Source of the DNA: Phocaeicola_A sp036804505 | Lineage (GTDB): Bacteria > Bacteroidota > Bacteroidia > Bacteroidales > Bacteroidaceae | Length of the DNA: 64,000 nucleotides | Assembly: GCA_036804505.1 (NCBI GenBank) | Contig: DAIRSI010000008.1 | Coordinates: 61,871 to 125,870 of the forward strand | Direction of reading: 5' to 3' | Shown: piece by piece, positions 17,207 through 26,056 of the stretch | How positions within the stretch are numbered: position 1 is the first letter of the stretch | Layout of the letters: each line of letters starts with the position of its first letter | Translations under genes and position numbers: made by a program | The notes under the pieces: generated by a model | Database searches by the model: none | The model's input: only the letters and a program-made list of their open reading frames with translations | Told to the model about the DNA's origin: nothing

Positions 17207-18160
17207 TCAAAAGCCGTGTTCTTCCCTGTAACGGATATTACGGGGGTGGTGCTCTATAATTTCACTTCTTAACATTTCACGGTCTATGTGGGTATATATT
17301 TCTGTGGTCGAAATGTCTTCATGACCCAGCATGCATTGTATGGCATGAAGATCGGCTCCGCCTTCCAGCAGATGTGTTGCAAAGGAGTGACGGAATGTAT
17401 GGGGACTCACAATCTTTTTTATGCCGGCTTGTTTTACTTGTTCCTTTACTATGTGGAAAACCATGATGCGCGACAGAGGCTTTTTCCTCAGAGCGCTGAT
17501 GAACACGAAGTCTTCATATCCGGGCTTGATGTCAATTTGGTTACGGTCGGGAATGTAGAGTTCTATTTCATGTATGGCTCTTTGGGAGATGGGAACCAGC
17601 CGTTCCTTGTTTCCTTTTCCCACCACTTTGATGAATTCTTCATCCAGATAAAGATTGGAAAGCTTCAGATTGCACAGTTCGCTTACTCGAAGGCCACAGC
17701 TATAGAGTGTTTCAAGGATGGCTCTGTCTCGTTGCCCTTCCGTCTTTCCCCGATCTACGGAACCGATAATGGCATCAATTTCATCCAGAGTGAGCACTTC
17801 GGGCAACCTTAACCCGATTTTGGGTGATTGGAGTAATTCCGTGGGATCCGTTTTAATATAGTCATCCATCAGAAGAAAGTCGTAGAAAGAGCGGATTCCC
17901 GAAAGTATCCTGGCTTGTGAACGGGGATGTATGCCGATATCTCGCAATCCGGCCAGAAAGTGATGCAGGTCGTTCTGACGGACATTCAGTATATCGATAT
18001 TCTCCGTCGATAGGTAAAGCAGCAGCTTGTCAAGGTCTTTAAAATAGGCTTCCACCGTATTTTCCGAAAGCGACTTTTCCAGTCGTAAATAGTTCTCGTA
18101 CTTGCGGAGGATGACCTTGTTTTTCCCCCCTTTGTCATTTTTAACAAGATTTTTCACCAT
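17207..18160 (-). CDS. xerD: Tyrosine recombinase XerD
   Basis: The 317-residue protein has a SAM-like N-terminal domain (about 17-105) and a catalytic domain with all expected residues: R158 in SCGLRVSEL, K182 in VVGKGNKERLVP, H254 and R257 in SPHTFRHSFATH, H280 in MLGHEDIS and nucleophile Y289 in EIYTHID. XerD with XerC resolves chromosome dimers at dif. Length and the flanking core genes favour housekeeping XerD over an integrase of a mobile element; no attachment site or phage gene is nearby. It is transcribed divergently from the MIP18-family gene. Confidence 0.9.
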   Translation of the reverse strand: MVKNLVKNDKGGKNKVILRKYENYLRLEKSLSENTVEAYFKDLDKLLLYLSTENIDILNVRQNDLHHFLAGLRDIGIHPRSQARILSGIRSFYDFLLMDDYIKTDPTELLQSPKIGLRLPEVLTLDEIDAIIGSVDRGKTEGQRDRAILETLYSCGLRVSELCNLKLSNLYLDEEFIKVVGKGNKERLVPISQRAIHEIELYIPDRNQIDIKPGYEDFVFISALRKKPLSRIMVFHIVKEQVKQAGIKKIVSPHTFRHSFATHLLEGGADLHAIQCMLGHEDISTTEIYTHIDREMLRSEIIEHHPRNIRYREEHGF

Positions 18161-18210
18161 AAGGAAATTCTTTTGTAAGGCAAATATCGCTAAAATACTC
18201 AGAAAGTTGT

Positions 18211-18218
18211 TATTTTTG
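18211..18218 (+). promoter_or_regulatory. -7 box of the MIP18-family gene
   Basis: TATTTTTG fits TAnnTTTG and lies 19 bases before the ATG at 18238. The -33 box is not clear. Confidence 0.5.
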
Positions 18219-18237
18219 CGGTATAATTAAATATAAT

Positions 18238-18558
18238 ATGGATTCAGAAAAGAAATTGAATATAGAAGAAGGTATCGTCAGAATGTTGAAAACGGTCTAT
18301 GATCCCGAAATTCCTGTGGACATATACAATCTGGGACTCATCTACAAGATTGATGTGCAGGAGGGGGGAGAGGCCGTTGTCGACATGACTCTGACAGCAC
18401 CCAGTTGCCCTGCTGCGGATTTTATCATGGAGGATGTAAGGCAGAAGCTGGAATCCGTGGAAGGTGTGACTACTGCAACCGTCAATCTGGTTTTCGAACC
18501 CGAGTGGGATAAGGATATGATGAGTGAGGAAGCCAAACTGGAATTAGGATATATGTAA
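18238..18558 (+). CDS. MIP18/DUF59 family Fe-S assembly factor (SufT-like)
   Basis: This 106-residue protein has the family pattern VYDPEIPVDIYNLGLIYKID, LTAPSCPAADFIMED and VNLVFEPEWDKDMMSEEAK. Relatives (SufT, PaaD, the N-terminal domain of Mrp/ApbC) help mature iron-sulfur proteins in the cytoplasm; the conserved Cys in APSCP is present. It stands alone rather than in a suf cluster, followed 23 bp later by the lpxH-like gene and possibly co-transcribed with it. Confidence 0.88.
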   Translation: MDSEKKLNIEEGIVRMLKTVYDPEIPVDIYNLGLIYKIDVQEGGEAVVDMTLTAPSCPAADFIMEDVRQKLESVEGVTTATVNLVFEPEWDKDMMSEEAKLELGYM

Positions 18559-18581
18559 GAAACAATCAAATACCGATAGCC

Positions 18582-19346
18582 ATGAAAAATGTTTATTTTC
18601 TTTCGGATGCTCATCTGGGCTCCCGTGCTATTGAACATGGACGCACCCATGAGCGTCGTTTGGTCAATTTTCTTGATGAAATCAAGGACAAGGCCGATGC
18701 CGTGTATCTGTTGGGCGATATGTTCGACTACTGGTACGAGTTCAAACTCGTTGTGCCGAAAGGATATACTCGTTTTCTCGGCAAAATATCGGAACTCACC
18801 GACCGGGGAGTGGAAGTGCATTTCTTCATTGGCAACCATGACATCTGGTGTCAGGATTATTTCGAGAAAGAATGTGGCATGATTATCCATCGGGAACCTC
18901 TCACATGTGAAATTTATGGAAAGATATTCTATCTTGCCCACGGTGACGGTCTGGGTGATCCCGATGTGAACTACAAATTTCTCCGTGGCATGTTCCACAG
19001 CAAGATTCTGCAGAAGGCTTTTTCAGCTCTGCATCCCCGTTGGAGCGTGGAACTAGGCTTGTCCTGGGCAAAACATAGCCGCATGAAGAGGGTAAACGGG
19101 AAAGAACCCGAATATCTGGGTGAAGACAAGGAATATCTGGTACTTTACACAAAGGAATACCTCAAGTCTCATCCCAGCGTGAATTATTTCATCTACGGGC
19201 ACCGCCACATCGAACTTGACCTTCAACTGACATCCGATGCGCGGATGATGATTCTGGGAGACTGGATCAATCTGTTCTCCTATGCCGTATTCGACGGGGA
19301 ACACATCTTCCTTGAAAACTATATAGAAGGGGAGACCCGGTTATAA
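18582..19346 (+). CDS. lpxH: UDP-2,3-diacylglucosamine diphosphatase (LpxH family)
   Basis: The 254-residue protein is a calcineurin-type metallophosphoesterase with all metal motifs: LSDAHLGS, LGDMFDYW, GNHDIW, LAHGDGLG and YGHRH. This arrangement and length fit LpxH, which splits UDP-2,3-diacylglucosamine into lipid X and UMP in lipid A synthesis at the inner membrane. Bacteroidales can carry more than one LpxH-like protein, so this copy could also be a related pyrophosphatase. It converges with the PQQ-propeller gene, 6 bp apart. Confidence 0.85.
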   Translation: MKNVYFLSDAHLGSRAIEHGRTHERRLVNFLDEIKDKADAVYLLGDMFDYWYEFKLVVPKGYTRFLGKISELTDRGVEVHFFIGNHDIWCQDYFEKECGMIIHREPLTCEIYGKIFYLAHGDGLGDPDVNYKFLRGMFHSKILQKAFSALHPRWSVELGLSWAKHSRMKRVNGKEPEYLGEDKEYLVLYTKEYLKSHPSVNYFIYGHRHIELDLQLTSDARMMILGDWINLFSYAVFDGEHIFLENYIEGETRL

Positions 19347-19352
19347 AATTCT

Positions 19353-20813
19353 TTATCGGAGCTTTATCTCAACGAGTTTTGTCCCGTCCGTGGAAAGAGT
19401 ATAGATTCTGTTTCCCACTTGCCGTGTGTATTTCAGGACATCTTTAACGAGTCCTACCTGTGTCCCGAGAGAGTCGATCACATATATCCCGTTGAACGAA
19501 CTGGAGGCTATCAGTGTGATACCATTATATTGTCCGTCGGGGAAAAAACAGGAAGCAAAGTGATGTTCTCCTCCTATTCCGAAGTTCTTGTCCACTTCAT
19601 AAATCATGTTCTTATCAGTATAGACAAACTGTCGGTATACATCACTTTGAACGGCACGAAAAATCGTGTTGTCGGCATTGCCAAAATAAAGCTTCCCTCC
19701 CAACAAGCCTTTCAGCTTGCCATTTTTTTCCATATCCCACGAAACGGTATGTATCTGTGCTGTATCGTTCAGTTCGCAATAAGCTAGCTGGTTATCGAAC
19801 ATCATGTACTCAATATTGTCAATGCTGTAATTGGCGCGCATCTGGGTCTTGGCTTCCGCCACTTGCTTGAAGAACAGTTGTGAACCATTCTTGCGGTCGA
19901 ATCCGGCAAGGAAAGGATAGCCGAACGATTGGTTCTCCCAGTTTTTCTTCATACTCATGTAGTTGGCACTGACGCCGTAATTTATCATGATGATCCGTGT
20001 GGAATCCGCGTATATCTTTGAATCGGACATTGCATCTTTGGGAAGTTTGCAGTACCATATCTCCCCGAGCGTGTCGTTCAGACAGAACAGTTTGCTTTTG
20101 GTTGCCATATAGAAACAGGAATCGCATTGTATGAGATTTGAATGCATCGTTGTCTTGATACTATTGAATCCGGTATTATATTGGCGTTTTTCCCCATTGT
20201 GCAGGTTGACTAGATAGATGTTCCATCCGTTGAGTCCGCGGGCGCGGACGCATAGAATGGAATCGTTCAGGTAGAAACTGTTATCGGACGACCACCCTTG
20301 TGCCATGCTGGTTTCCCATTTCTTTTCACCTGTTTTGGCGTCATGAGCTTCTATCGTTTCCTGATTTTTCCAGAAGGAATTTTTGTACCATAGAATCTGC
20401 TTGTTCCGGTTGTCCTGTATCCGCAGCAAACCGGTTTTCGACCATAACGGGGTCCCGTCATCAAAATTGAGCATTGTGATTAGGTCTCCGTTATATTTAA
20501 TGATGCCCATAGGATTGAAGAGCATGGAACTCCAATCATTATAGGAATAAGGCATCCTCCATAATTCCTTGTTCTTGTCGAGATCGTAGAAAATCATTTC
20601 GGCGGATTTTTTGTATCCTTTGCCGTCCTTTTTCGAGTGAAAGGTAAATGCCCGGAGCAGATGTCTTCCGCTACTTGTGGTATCCACGGCAAAAGAGCCT
20701 ATGGTATCACCCAGTTCGTATGTCTTTGTTTCGAAATGCACCTGAGCATGAAGTCGGAAAGGCGATAAAAACAGAGTACATAGAATAAACAAGTAAAAAG
20801 AATTTCGAATCAT
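19353..20813 (-). CDS. Exported PQQ-like beta-propeller protein
   Basis: The 486-residue protein has a signal peptide (MIRNSFYLFILCTLFLSPF, cleaved near LHAQ). Repeating blades such as AHDAKTGEKKWETSM, VRARGLNGWNIYLVNLHNGE and FAGFDRKNGSQLFFKQV have the pattern of PQQ-like quinoprotein propellers, also seen in BamB. No cofactor-binding or catalytic residues stand out, so a scaffolding or binding role in the periplasm is more likely. A start 15 codons upstream exists but would place a charged extension before the signal peptide, so 20813 is preferred. Function unknown. Confidence 0.75.
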   Translation of the reverse strand: MIRNSFYLFILCTLFLSPFRLHAQVHFETKTYELGDTIGSFAVDTTSSGRHLLRAFTFHSKKDGKGYKKSAEMIFYDLDKNKELWRMPYSYNDWSSMLFNPMGIIKYNGDLITMLNFDDGTPLWSKTGLLRIQDNRNKQILWYKNSFWKNQETIEAHDAKTGEKKWETSMAQGWSSDNSFYLNDSILCVRARGLNGWNIYLVNLHNGEKRQYNTGFNSIKTTMHSNLIQCDSCFYMATKSKLFCLNDTLGEIWYCKLPKDAMSDSKIYADSTRIIMINYGVSANYMSMKKNWENQSFGYPFLAGFDRKNGSQLFFKQVAEAKTQMRANYSIDNIEYMMFDNQLAYCELNDTAQIHTVSWDMEKNGKLKGLLGGKLYFGNADNTIFRAVQSDVYRQFVYTDKNMIYEVDKNFGIGGEHHFASCFFPDGQYNGITLIASSSFNGIYVIDSLGTQVGLVKDVLKYTRQVGNRIYTLSTDGTKLVEIKLR

Positions 20814-20863
20814 TCTGTTGTTTCTATATGGTTCCCGAAGAGTGACTTCCAGGAACATGTGTC

Positions 20864-20907
20864 AAAAAAAAGACGAAGGCTTGCAGACGGTTGTCCTCCA
20901 AGCCTTC
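20864..20907 (-). terminator. Intrinsic terminator after ackA
   Basis: On the minus strand GAAGGCTTG pairs with CAAGCCTTC (9 bp, 20875-20883 and 20899-20907) around a 15-base loop, followed 3 bases later by a run of eight T's (20864-20871). It ends the pta-ackA transcript before the PQQ-propeller gene. Confidence 0.85.
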
Positions 20908-20928
20908 ATCTAAATATAGGGAGATTTT

Positions 20929-22131
20929 TTATTTGTTCTGCAGAAGATGAAGAGTATCACTTGCTATCATGAGTTCCTCATCAGTTGGGATGACGCATAC
21001 CGTTACTCTTGAATCGGCAACGGAAATGACAGCTTCTTCTCCGCGGATTTTCTCGTTTTTTTCTTCATCCAGCGTCACGCCCATGAAGTCCAGTCCTTTA
21101 CAAGCTTCTGCACGGCATTGGTATTGGTTCTCGCCTACGCCTCCCGTAAACACAATGATGTCCACACCACCCAGAGCGGCAGCATACGCACCGATGTATT
21201 TCCGGATGCGGTAGAAGTACATGGATTCGGCCAGAATGGCTTTTTTGTTTCCTGCTTTTACAGCTGCTTCAATCTCACGCATATCCGATGAAATACCGGT
21301 AACTCCCAGTACACCGGACTTCTTGTTCAGCAGGTTGGATACTCCTGTTGGGTTCAGACCTTCTTTTTCCATGATGAAAGTAACTGCACCGGCGTCGATG
21401 TCGCCCGAACGGGTTCCCATCATTAATCCTTCCAATGGAGTAAGCCCCATACTTGTATCCATACATTTGCCATCCTTGATAGCTGCAATGGAACCGCCAT
21501 TGCCGATGTGGCAGGTAATTATTTTCTTGCCCACAGGATTCACTCCCAGAAAATCACAAACACGTTGTGAAACGTAGCGGTGTGATGTTCCGTGGAAACC
21601 GTAGCGGCGTACACCGTATTTCTCATAAAGTTCGTGAGGAATGGCGTACATATATGCATAGTCGGGCATAGTCTGATGGAAAGCTGTGTCGAATACTCCC
21701 ACTTGTGGCAAGTTAGGCAACAGTGCACTTACGGCATTCACTCCTTTCAGGTTGGCCGGGTTATGAAGCGGAGCCAGGTCGTTGCAGGCAGTGAAAGCAT
21801 TCAGTATTTCCTTGTCCAGGATGACGGATTGGTTGAATCTTTCTCCTCCGTGTACCATGCGGTGACCTACAGCGTCCAGCTCATTCAGTGACTTCAATGC
21901 CCCGTATTGAGGATCGGTCAGTACGCTGAAAATGAATTCCACGCCCCGGGTATGTTCCGGGATATCCTTTTCCAGAATCTTCTTTTCACCGTTGGGCAAA
22001 GTCAATTTCAGGAAAGAATCCTTCAAGCCTATTTTCTCTATGCCGCCTTGGGCAAGGACCTGTTTGGTCTTCATCTCAAACAATTTGTATTTGATGGATG
22101 AGCTTCCGCAGTTTAATACTAATATCTTCAT
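20929..22131 (-). CDS. ackA: Acetate kinase
   Basis: The 400-residue enzyme converts acetyl phosphate and ADP to acetate and ATP. The family signatures are all present: MKILVLNCGSSSIKYKLFEM, GVFDTAFHQTMPDYA, CHIGNGGSIAAI, GLTPLEGLMMGTRSGDIDAG and VFTGGVGENQ. Length is typical. It lies 2 bp after pta and ends at a strong terminator, so the two genes form one unit of the fermentative acetate pathway. Confidence 0.98.
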   Translation of the reverse strand: MKILVLNCGSSSIKYKLFEMKTKQVLAQGGIEKIGLKDSFLKLTLPNGEKKILEKDIPEHTRGVEFIFSVLTDPQYGALKSLNELDAVGHRMVHGGERFNQSVILDKEILNAFTACNDLAPLHNPANLKGVNAVSALLPNLPQVGVFDTAFHQTMPDYAYMYAIPHELYEKYGVRRYGFHGTSHRYVSQRVCDFLGVNPVGKKIITCHIGNGGSIAAIKDGKCMDTSMGLTPLEGLMMGTRSGDIDAGAVTFIMEKEGLNPTGVSNLLNKKSGVLGVTGISSDMREIEAAVKAGNKKAILAESMYFYRIRKYIGAYAAALGGVDIIVFTGGVGENQYQCRAEACKGLDFMGVTLDEEKNEKIRGEEAVISVADSRVTVCVIPTDEELMIASDTLHLLQNK

Positions 22132-22133
22132 AA

Positions 22134-23156
22134 TTATTTTCCTTCTTGTTTTTTAAGTGCGATGGCTTCGTTGCAAGTGATGGCAATCATTCTGTAGATG
22201 TCTTCCACACAACAACCGCGTGACAGATCGTTCACCGGACGTGCGATACCCTGCAGGACAGGACCTACAGCCTCGGCATTACCCAGGCGTTCTACCATTT
22301 TGTAGCTGATGTTGCCTACTTCCAGATTCGGGAATACAAGTACATTGGCATGTCCTGCAATCTTGGAACCCGGAGCCTTGCTTTCACCGATAGCGGGAAC
22401 CAAAGCTGCATCGGCCTGCATTTCACCGTCGATGTTCAAGTCCGGGGCCATAGCCTGAGCCTTTGCCAGCGCCTCTGTCACCTTATCTACCACTTCATGT
22501 TTGGCAGAGCCTTTTGTGGAGAAACTCAACATGGCAACACGGGGATCTTTGAATCCTGCTACAGCCTGTGCCGTGCGTGCAGTGCACACTGCAATCTGTG
22601 ACAACTGGTCTGCATCCGGAACCGGAGTAACAGCCACATCACCGATGACCAAAACGCCATTCTCACCATATTCCTTGTTCTTTGAAATCAACAGCATAGC
22701 ACCCGATACGCAGGTGATACCCGGAACCGTTTTAATAATCTGCAAGGCTGGGCGAAGCACGTTACCTGTGGTATTGCGTGCACCGGCCAACTGTCCGTCA
22801 GCATCACCACTCTTGATGATCATGCATCCCAGATACAGCGGATCCAGAACCAATTTGCGAGCTTCCTCTATGGTCATGCCTTTTTTCTTGCGAAGTTCGC
22901 AAAGATATTCGGCATACTGTTCTTTCTTCGGATTTGTATCCGGGTCGAGAATTGTTGCCTTCTCTATATTTTTTAAACCAAGCTTCTGGGCTAAAGCCTT
23001 AATCTCTTCGGGTTTACCGATGATGATAAGGTCAGCAACTCCATCAGCAATAACTCTGTCTGCAGCTTTTAAAGTACGTTCTTCCGTTCCTTCCGGAAGC
23101 ACGATGCGTTGCTTGCTTGCTTTAGCGCGCGCGATGATTTCATTAATGATGTCCAT
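22134..23156 (-). CDS. pta: Phosphate acetyltransferase
   Basis: The 340-residue protein is the short catalytic form of Pta (no N-terminal DRTGG regulatory domain). It exchanges CoA of acetyl-CoA for phosphate. Characteristic stretches are RIVLPEGTEERTLKAADRV, GVADLIIIGKPEEIKALA, DGQLAGARNTTGNVLRPALQ and VFPNLEVGNISYKMVERLG. It is the first gene of the pta-ackA operon; a -7 box and an operator-like dyad lie upstream. Confidence 0.97.
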   Translation of the reverse strand: MDIINEIIARAKASKQRIVLPEGTEERTLKAADRVIADGVADLIIIGKPEEIKALAQKLGLKNIEKATILDPDTNPKKEQYAEYLCELRKKKGMTIEEARKLVLDPLYLGCMIIKSGDADGQLAGARNTTGNVLRPALQIIKTVPGITCVSGAMLLISKNKEYGENGVLVIGDVAVTPVPDADQLSQIAVCTARTAQAVAGFKDPRVAMLSFSTKGSAKHEVVDKVTEALAKAQAMAPDLNIDGEMQADAALVPAIGESKAPGSKIAGHANVLVFPNLEVGNISYKMVERLGNAEAVGPVLQGIARPVNDLSRGCCVEDIYRMIAITCNEAIALKKQEGK

Positions 23157-23222
23157 AATCCTTTATATATTAATTATCTATTATCGAAAGTGCTTTTCTG
23201 CTCCTACTATTTTTACGGGATA

Positions 23223-23230
23223 CAAAAGTA
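23223..23230 (-). promoter_or_regulatory. -7 box of pta-ackA
   Basis: TACTTTTG on the minus strand matches TAnnTTTG and lies about 67 bases before the pta ATG. A TTTG at 23255-23258 is 24 bases upstream, somewhat far for a -33 box. Confidence 0.5.
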
Positions 23231-23237
23231 GTTATTT

Positions 23238-23257
23238 TTGCAATATCTAGATTGCAA
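23238..23257. promoter_or_regulatory. Dyad TTGCAAT-N6-ATTGCAA upstream of pta
   Basis: Two perfect 7-bp half sites separated by 6 bases (23238-23244 and 23251-23257) lie directly upstream of the pta -7 box, overlapping the -33 region. This is the form of a binding site for a dimeric regulator. Which protein binds is not known. Confidence 0.5.
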
Positions 23258-23326
23258 AAAAGGGATTATTTGTATATTTAACAAATAAAAACTTTATTCT
23301 CTGGTTTATAGTAGTCTTTTTATTCC

Positions 23327-23334
23327 TATTTTTG
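23327..23334 (+). promoter_or_regulatory. -7 box of the DUF2156/GNAT pair
   Basis: TATTTTTG matches TAnnTTTG, 27 bases upstream of the ATG at 23362. A weak TTTA lies near 23305. Confidence 0.5.
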
Positions 23335-23361
23335 CGCCCAAACAAATAAAAAACTCTTTTT

Positions 23362-24267
23362 ATGATAGAATTTCAGAAGCTCACAATGGATTCCAAATCC
23401 ATCATACAAAAATATACCTTAAACAGTCGTCGTCGCAATTGCGACTTATCTTTTGCCAATCTCTACAGTTGGTGGTTCTTCTACGAAACTGAATATGCCG
23501 AATATGAGGGCTTCCTTCTGCTCCGATACAAGAATGAAGGAGAGCTTGCCTACATGATGCCTGTAGGAAAAGGCGATTTGAGAAAGGTCATCGAAGCCAT
23601 TATTGAAGATGCCCATAGTTTGGGTCATCCTTTCCACATGTTTGGAGTGAGTCCCGGCATGCGTGCCGATTTGGATGATGCCATGCCTGATGTTTTTATC
23701 TACACTCCCGAACGGGAGTATTTTGATTACATCTACCACCGTACCGACCTGGCTACTTTGGCGGGGAAGAAGTTTCAGCCCAAACGCAACTTCGTGAACC
23801 GTTTTGTACGTAACAATCCCGTCTACGAATACAAGGAGCTCACTCCCGAACTTGTACCCGAATGCCTGATGCTCGAAGCAGCCTGGTACAATGTGAACGA
23901 CGACAAGGAAAAAGTTGCCCTTGAGGCTGAGAGAAGATCCATGACGGAAGCTTTGCACCACATGACGGAACTCGATCTGATAGGAGGAGTCCTGCATGTT
24001 GACGGCAATATTGTGGCTTTCACCTATGGCGCTCCCATCAATGAAGAAACCTTCGATGTATGTGTAGAAAAAGCTTCTACTTTCATTGAAGGAGCCTACA
24101 CCATGATTAATTGTGAATTTGCCCGCCATCTGCCGGAGCAATATATTTATATGAACCGTGAGGAAGATCTCGGTATCGAAGGATTGCGCAAAGCAAAGCT
24201 TTCCTACCATCCTTATGTGTTATTGGAAAAATGTCGTGTCGAACTTAAATCGGAGATTAAATCATGA
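23362..24267 (+). CDS. DUF2156 protein (LPG synthase C-terminal-like GNAT fold)
   Basis: This 301-residue protein matches the DUF2156 family, the acetyltransferase-like domain also found at the C-terminus of phosphatidylglycerol lysyltransferase (MprF). Typical parts are YTLNSRRRNCDLSFANLYSW, FVRNNPVYEYKELTPELV and INCEFARHLPEQYIYMNREE, the last followed by DLGIEGLRKAKLSYHP. No membrane segments are present, so it is not a full MprF. It may use an aminoacyl-tRNA or acyl-CoA donor; the substrate is unknown. It overlaps the next GNAT gene by 4 bp, so they are coupled. Confidence 0.85.
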   Translation: MIEFQKLTMDSKSIIQKYTLNSRRRNCDLSFANLYSWWFFYETEYAEYEGFLLLRYKNEGELAYMMPVGKGDLRKVIEAIIEDAHSLGHPFHMFGVSPGMRADLDDAMPDVFIYTPEREYFDYIYHRTDLATLAGKKFQPKRNFVNRFVRNNPVYEYKELTPELVPECLMLEAAWYNVNDDKEKVALEAERRSMTEALHHMTELDLIGGVLHVDGNIVAFTYGAPINEETFDVCVEKASTFIEGAYTMINCEFARHLPEQYIYMNREEDLGIEGLRKAKLSYHPYVLLEKCRVELKSEIKS

Positions 24268-25283
24268 GAGACAGTAAAGAAGAAACCAGAGACTTGTGGC
24301 GCCATTGTTTTTCGGACAGTGAAGAATTTGTAGAACTATACTTCCGTCGCCGCTTCACGGAAGACCGTAACCAGGCCTTGTGGGAGGGTGACCGCGTGGT
24401 TGCTTCCTTGCAGCGCATTCCTTATTCCATGACATTGTTCGGATGCGAGATTCCGGTATCCTACGTGTCGGGTGTGTGCACTCATCCGGATTTTCGTGAG
24501 CAGGGCTACATGCCGCGCCTTTTGGCCGATGCCCACAGGCAGATGTCAAGGGAAGGCGCTCTCATCAGTACGCTCATTCCTGCCGAAGAATGGCTGAAGG
24601 GGTACTACAATCGCTATGGCTATGGCGTGGTATTCTATTTTTCCGAATCGGGTATGGAGTGGGTCACTTCACCGCGCAATCCGCATATTCCCGTTGTCGA
24701 TGCCACCCAGCAGGAGAATGTGGATGACATTTATGATTATTTCAACGAACGGATGTTCCGTCGCCCCGCCTGCATGCAGCACAGCAAAGAAGATTTCCAT
24801 GTGGTTATTGCCGATCTGCGTCTCTCCAAAGGTCGTCTGCTTATGGCAAAGGAGAACGGAAAAATTGCGGGATTGGCATTCTGCTATCCTCAGGGAGGGG
24901 TTACACAGATACAGGAATTACTTTATGATTCTGAAGAAGCCAGGGTGGCTCTCGTTTCGGAAGCCAACCGTCTGTTTGCCTTGCCCGAACTCATTTGTTA
25001 CAAACCTGCCGTGAAGGACGAAATATCTTTGGGTATGGCACGCATCCTTCAGGCCGAGAAAGTTCTGAAGCTTTTTGCCGCCCGATATCCCGAGCAGAGC
25101 AAATATATTGAGGTGATTAAAGATGAAGCTATTCCGGATAATCTCGGATTCTATACGGTACAGAATGGAAAATGCACCCGTGAGAAACTTCCCGAGCAAA
25201 CCTACAGAGCTGTGACTATTGCCGAACTGACTCTTGAACTGCTTCAGCCGGAGCATCCCTACATGAGCCTGATGCTTAATTGA
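24264..25283 (+). CDS. Eis-like GNAT family N-acetyltransferase
   Basis: The 339-residue protein has an N-terminal GNAT core (VSYVSGVCTHPDFREQGYMP then RLLADAHRQM, the acetyl-CoA pyrophosphate loop) followed by ALISTLIPAEEWLKGYYNRY then GYGVVF, which is typical of Eis-type acetyltransferases. A second, divergent GNAT-like part follows to about residue 240, with a short C-terminal sterol-carrier-like tail. Acceptor unknown. It starts inside the stop of the DUF2156 gene and its 3' end overlaps cdaA on the other strand by 8 bp. Confidence 0.85.
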   Translation: MRDSKEETRDLWRHCFSDSEEFVELYFRRRFTEDRNQALWEGDRVVASLQRIPYSMTLFGCEIPVSYVSGVCTHPDFREQGYMPRLLADAHRQMSREGALISTLIPAEEWLKGYYNRYGYGVVFYFSESGMEWVTSPRNPHIPVVDATQQENVDDIYDYFNERMFRRPACMQHSKEDFHVVIADLRLSKGRLLMAKENGKIAGLAFCYPQGGVTQIQELLYDSEEARVALVSEANRLFALPELICYKPAVKDEISLGMARILQAEKVLKLFAARYPEQSKYIEVIKDEAIPDNLGFYTVQNGKCTREKLPEQTYRAVTIAELTLELLQPEHPYMSLMLN

Positions 25284-26052
25284 TATCGGCCTGTGTGAGG
25301 AACTGTTCCAACTCTTCGGCCGAGAGGCGCAGATGAAATTCACCGCGGTAAGCCACGGAAATGCCTCCCGTCTCTTCCGATACGATAATGGCAATGGCGT
25401 CGCTTTCCTGTGAAATGCCCATGGCGGCACGGTGGCGCAAGCCCAAAGCTTTAGGTATGTTCGAGTCATGTGAAACGGGCAGGATGCATCCTGCAGCCGC
25501 TATTCTCTTGTGGCGTATGATCATGGCCCCGTCATGGAGCGGACTGTTCTTGAAGAAAATATTTTCTATCAGCCGTTGGTTCAGGTTGGCGTCTATATCG
25601 TCGCCGGTACGGATGATATCGTTCAGAGGCACGGCTTTTTCCATGATGATGAGCGCTCCTATCTTTTGCTTGCTCATGCTCATGCATGCCAGGACGATTG
25701 GCATAATGTCGGCTTTTTCGATGACTTCGGTTTTCCTTCCCGTGATGAAGCGGACGAATTTACTTGCACGGCCTTGTCCCTGGGTACCGATGGTGAGTAG
25801 GAAATGACGTATTTCATCCTGAAAAAGAACGATGAGTGCTAGTACCCCTACGCTGACCAGCTTGTCGAAGATGGAGCCCAAAAGGCGCATTTCCAATACT
25901 TGAGATACGAACAGCCAGATGACGATGAACACCAGAATGCCTATGAAGATGTTGATGGAGCCCGATTCCTTCATCAGTTTGTAAATGTAGTAGAGCATCA
26001 GGGCTACCAACAGGATATCTATGAAATCCTTTAATCCGAATTCGAAGAACAT
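25276..26052 (-). CDS. cdaA: Membrane diadenylate cyclase CdaA
   Basis: The 258-residue protein has three N-terminal membrane segments (within residues 8-85: DILLVALMLYYIYKLM, INIFIGILVFIVIWLFV, LVSVGVLALIVLF) and a DAC (DisA_N) domain with the catalytic DGA in NSPLHDGAMIIRH and the RHR in RHRAAMGISQESDA. It makes cyclic di-AMP from two ATP. It starts 4 bp after folP. In Firmicutes cdaA sits with cdaR and glmM; pairing with folP is the arrangement here. Confidence 0.95.
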   Translation of the reverse strand: MFFEFGLKDFIDILLVALMLYYIYKLMKESGSINIFIGILVFIVIWLFVSQVLEMRLLGSIFDKLVSVGVLALIVLFQDEIRHFLLTIGTQGQGRASKFVRFITGRKTEVIEKADIMPIVLACMSMSKQKIGALIIMEKAVPLNDIIRTGDDIDANLNQRLIENIFFKNSPLHDGAMIIRHKRIAAAGCILPVSHDSNIPKALGLRHRAAMGISQESDAIAIIVSEETGGISVAYRGEFHLRLSAEELEQFLTQADIN

Positions 26053-26056
26053 ACGC

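Noticed and set aside
17207..18160. Tyrosine recombinase as integrase of a mobile element
   Set aside because: Neighbours are core genes, length and motifs fit XerD, and no attachment-site repeat or phage/transposon gene is present.
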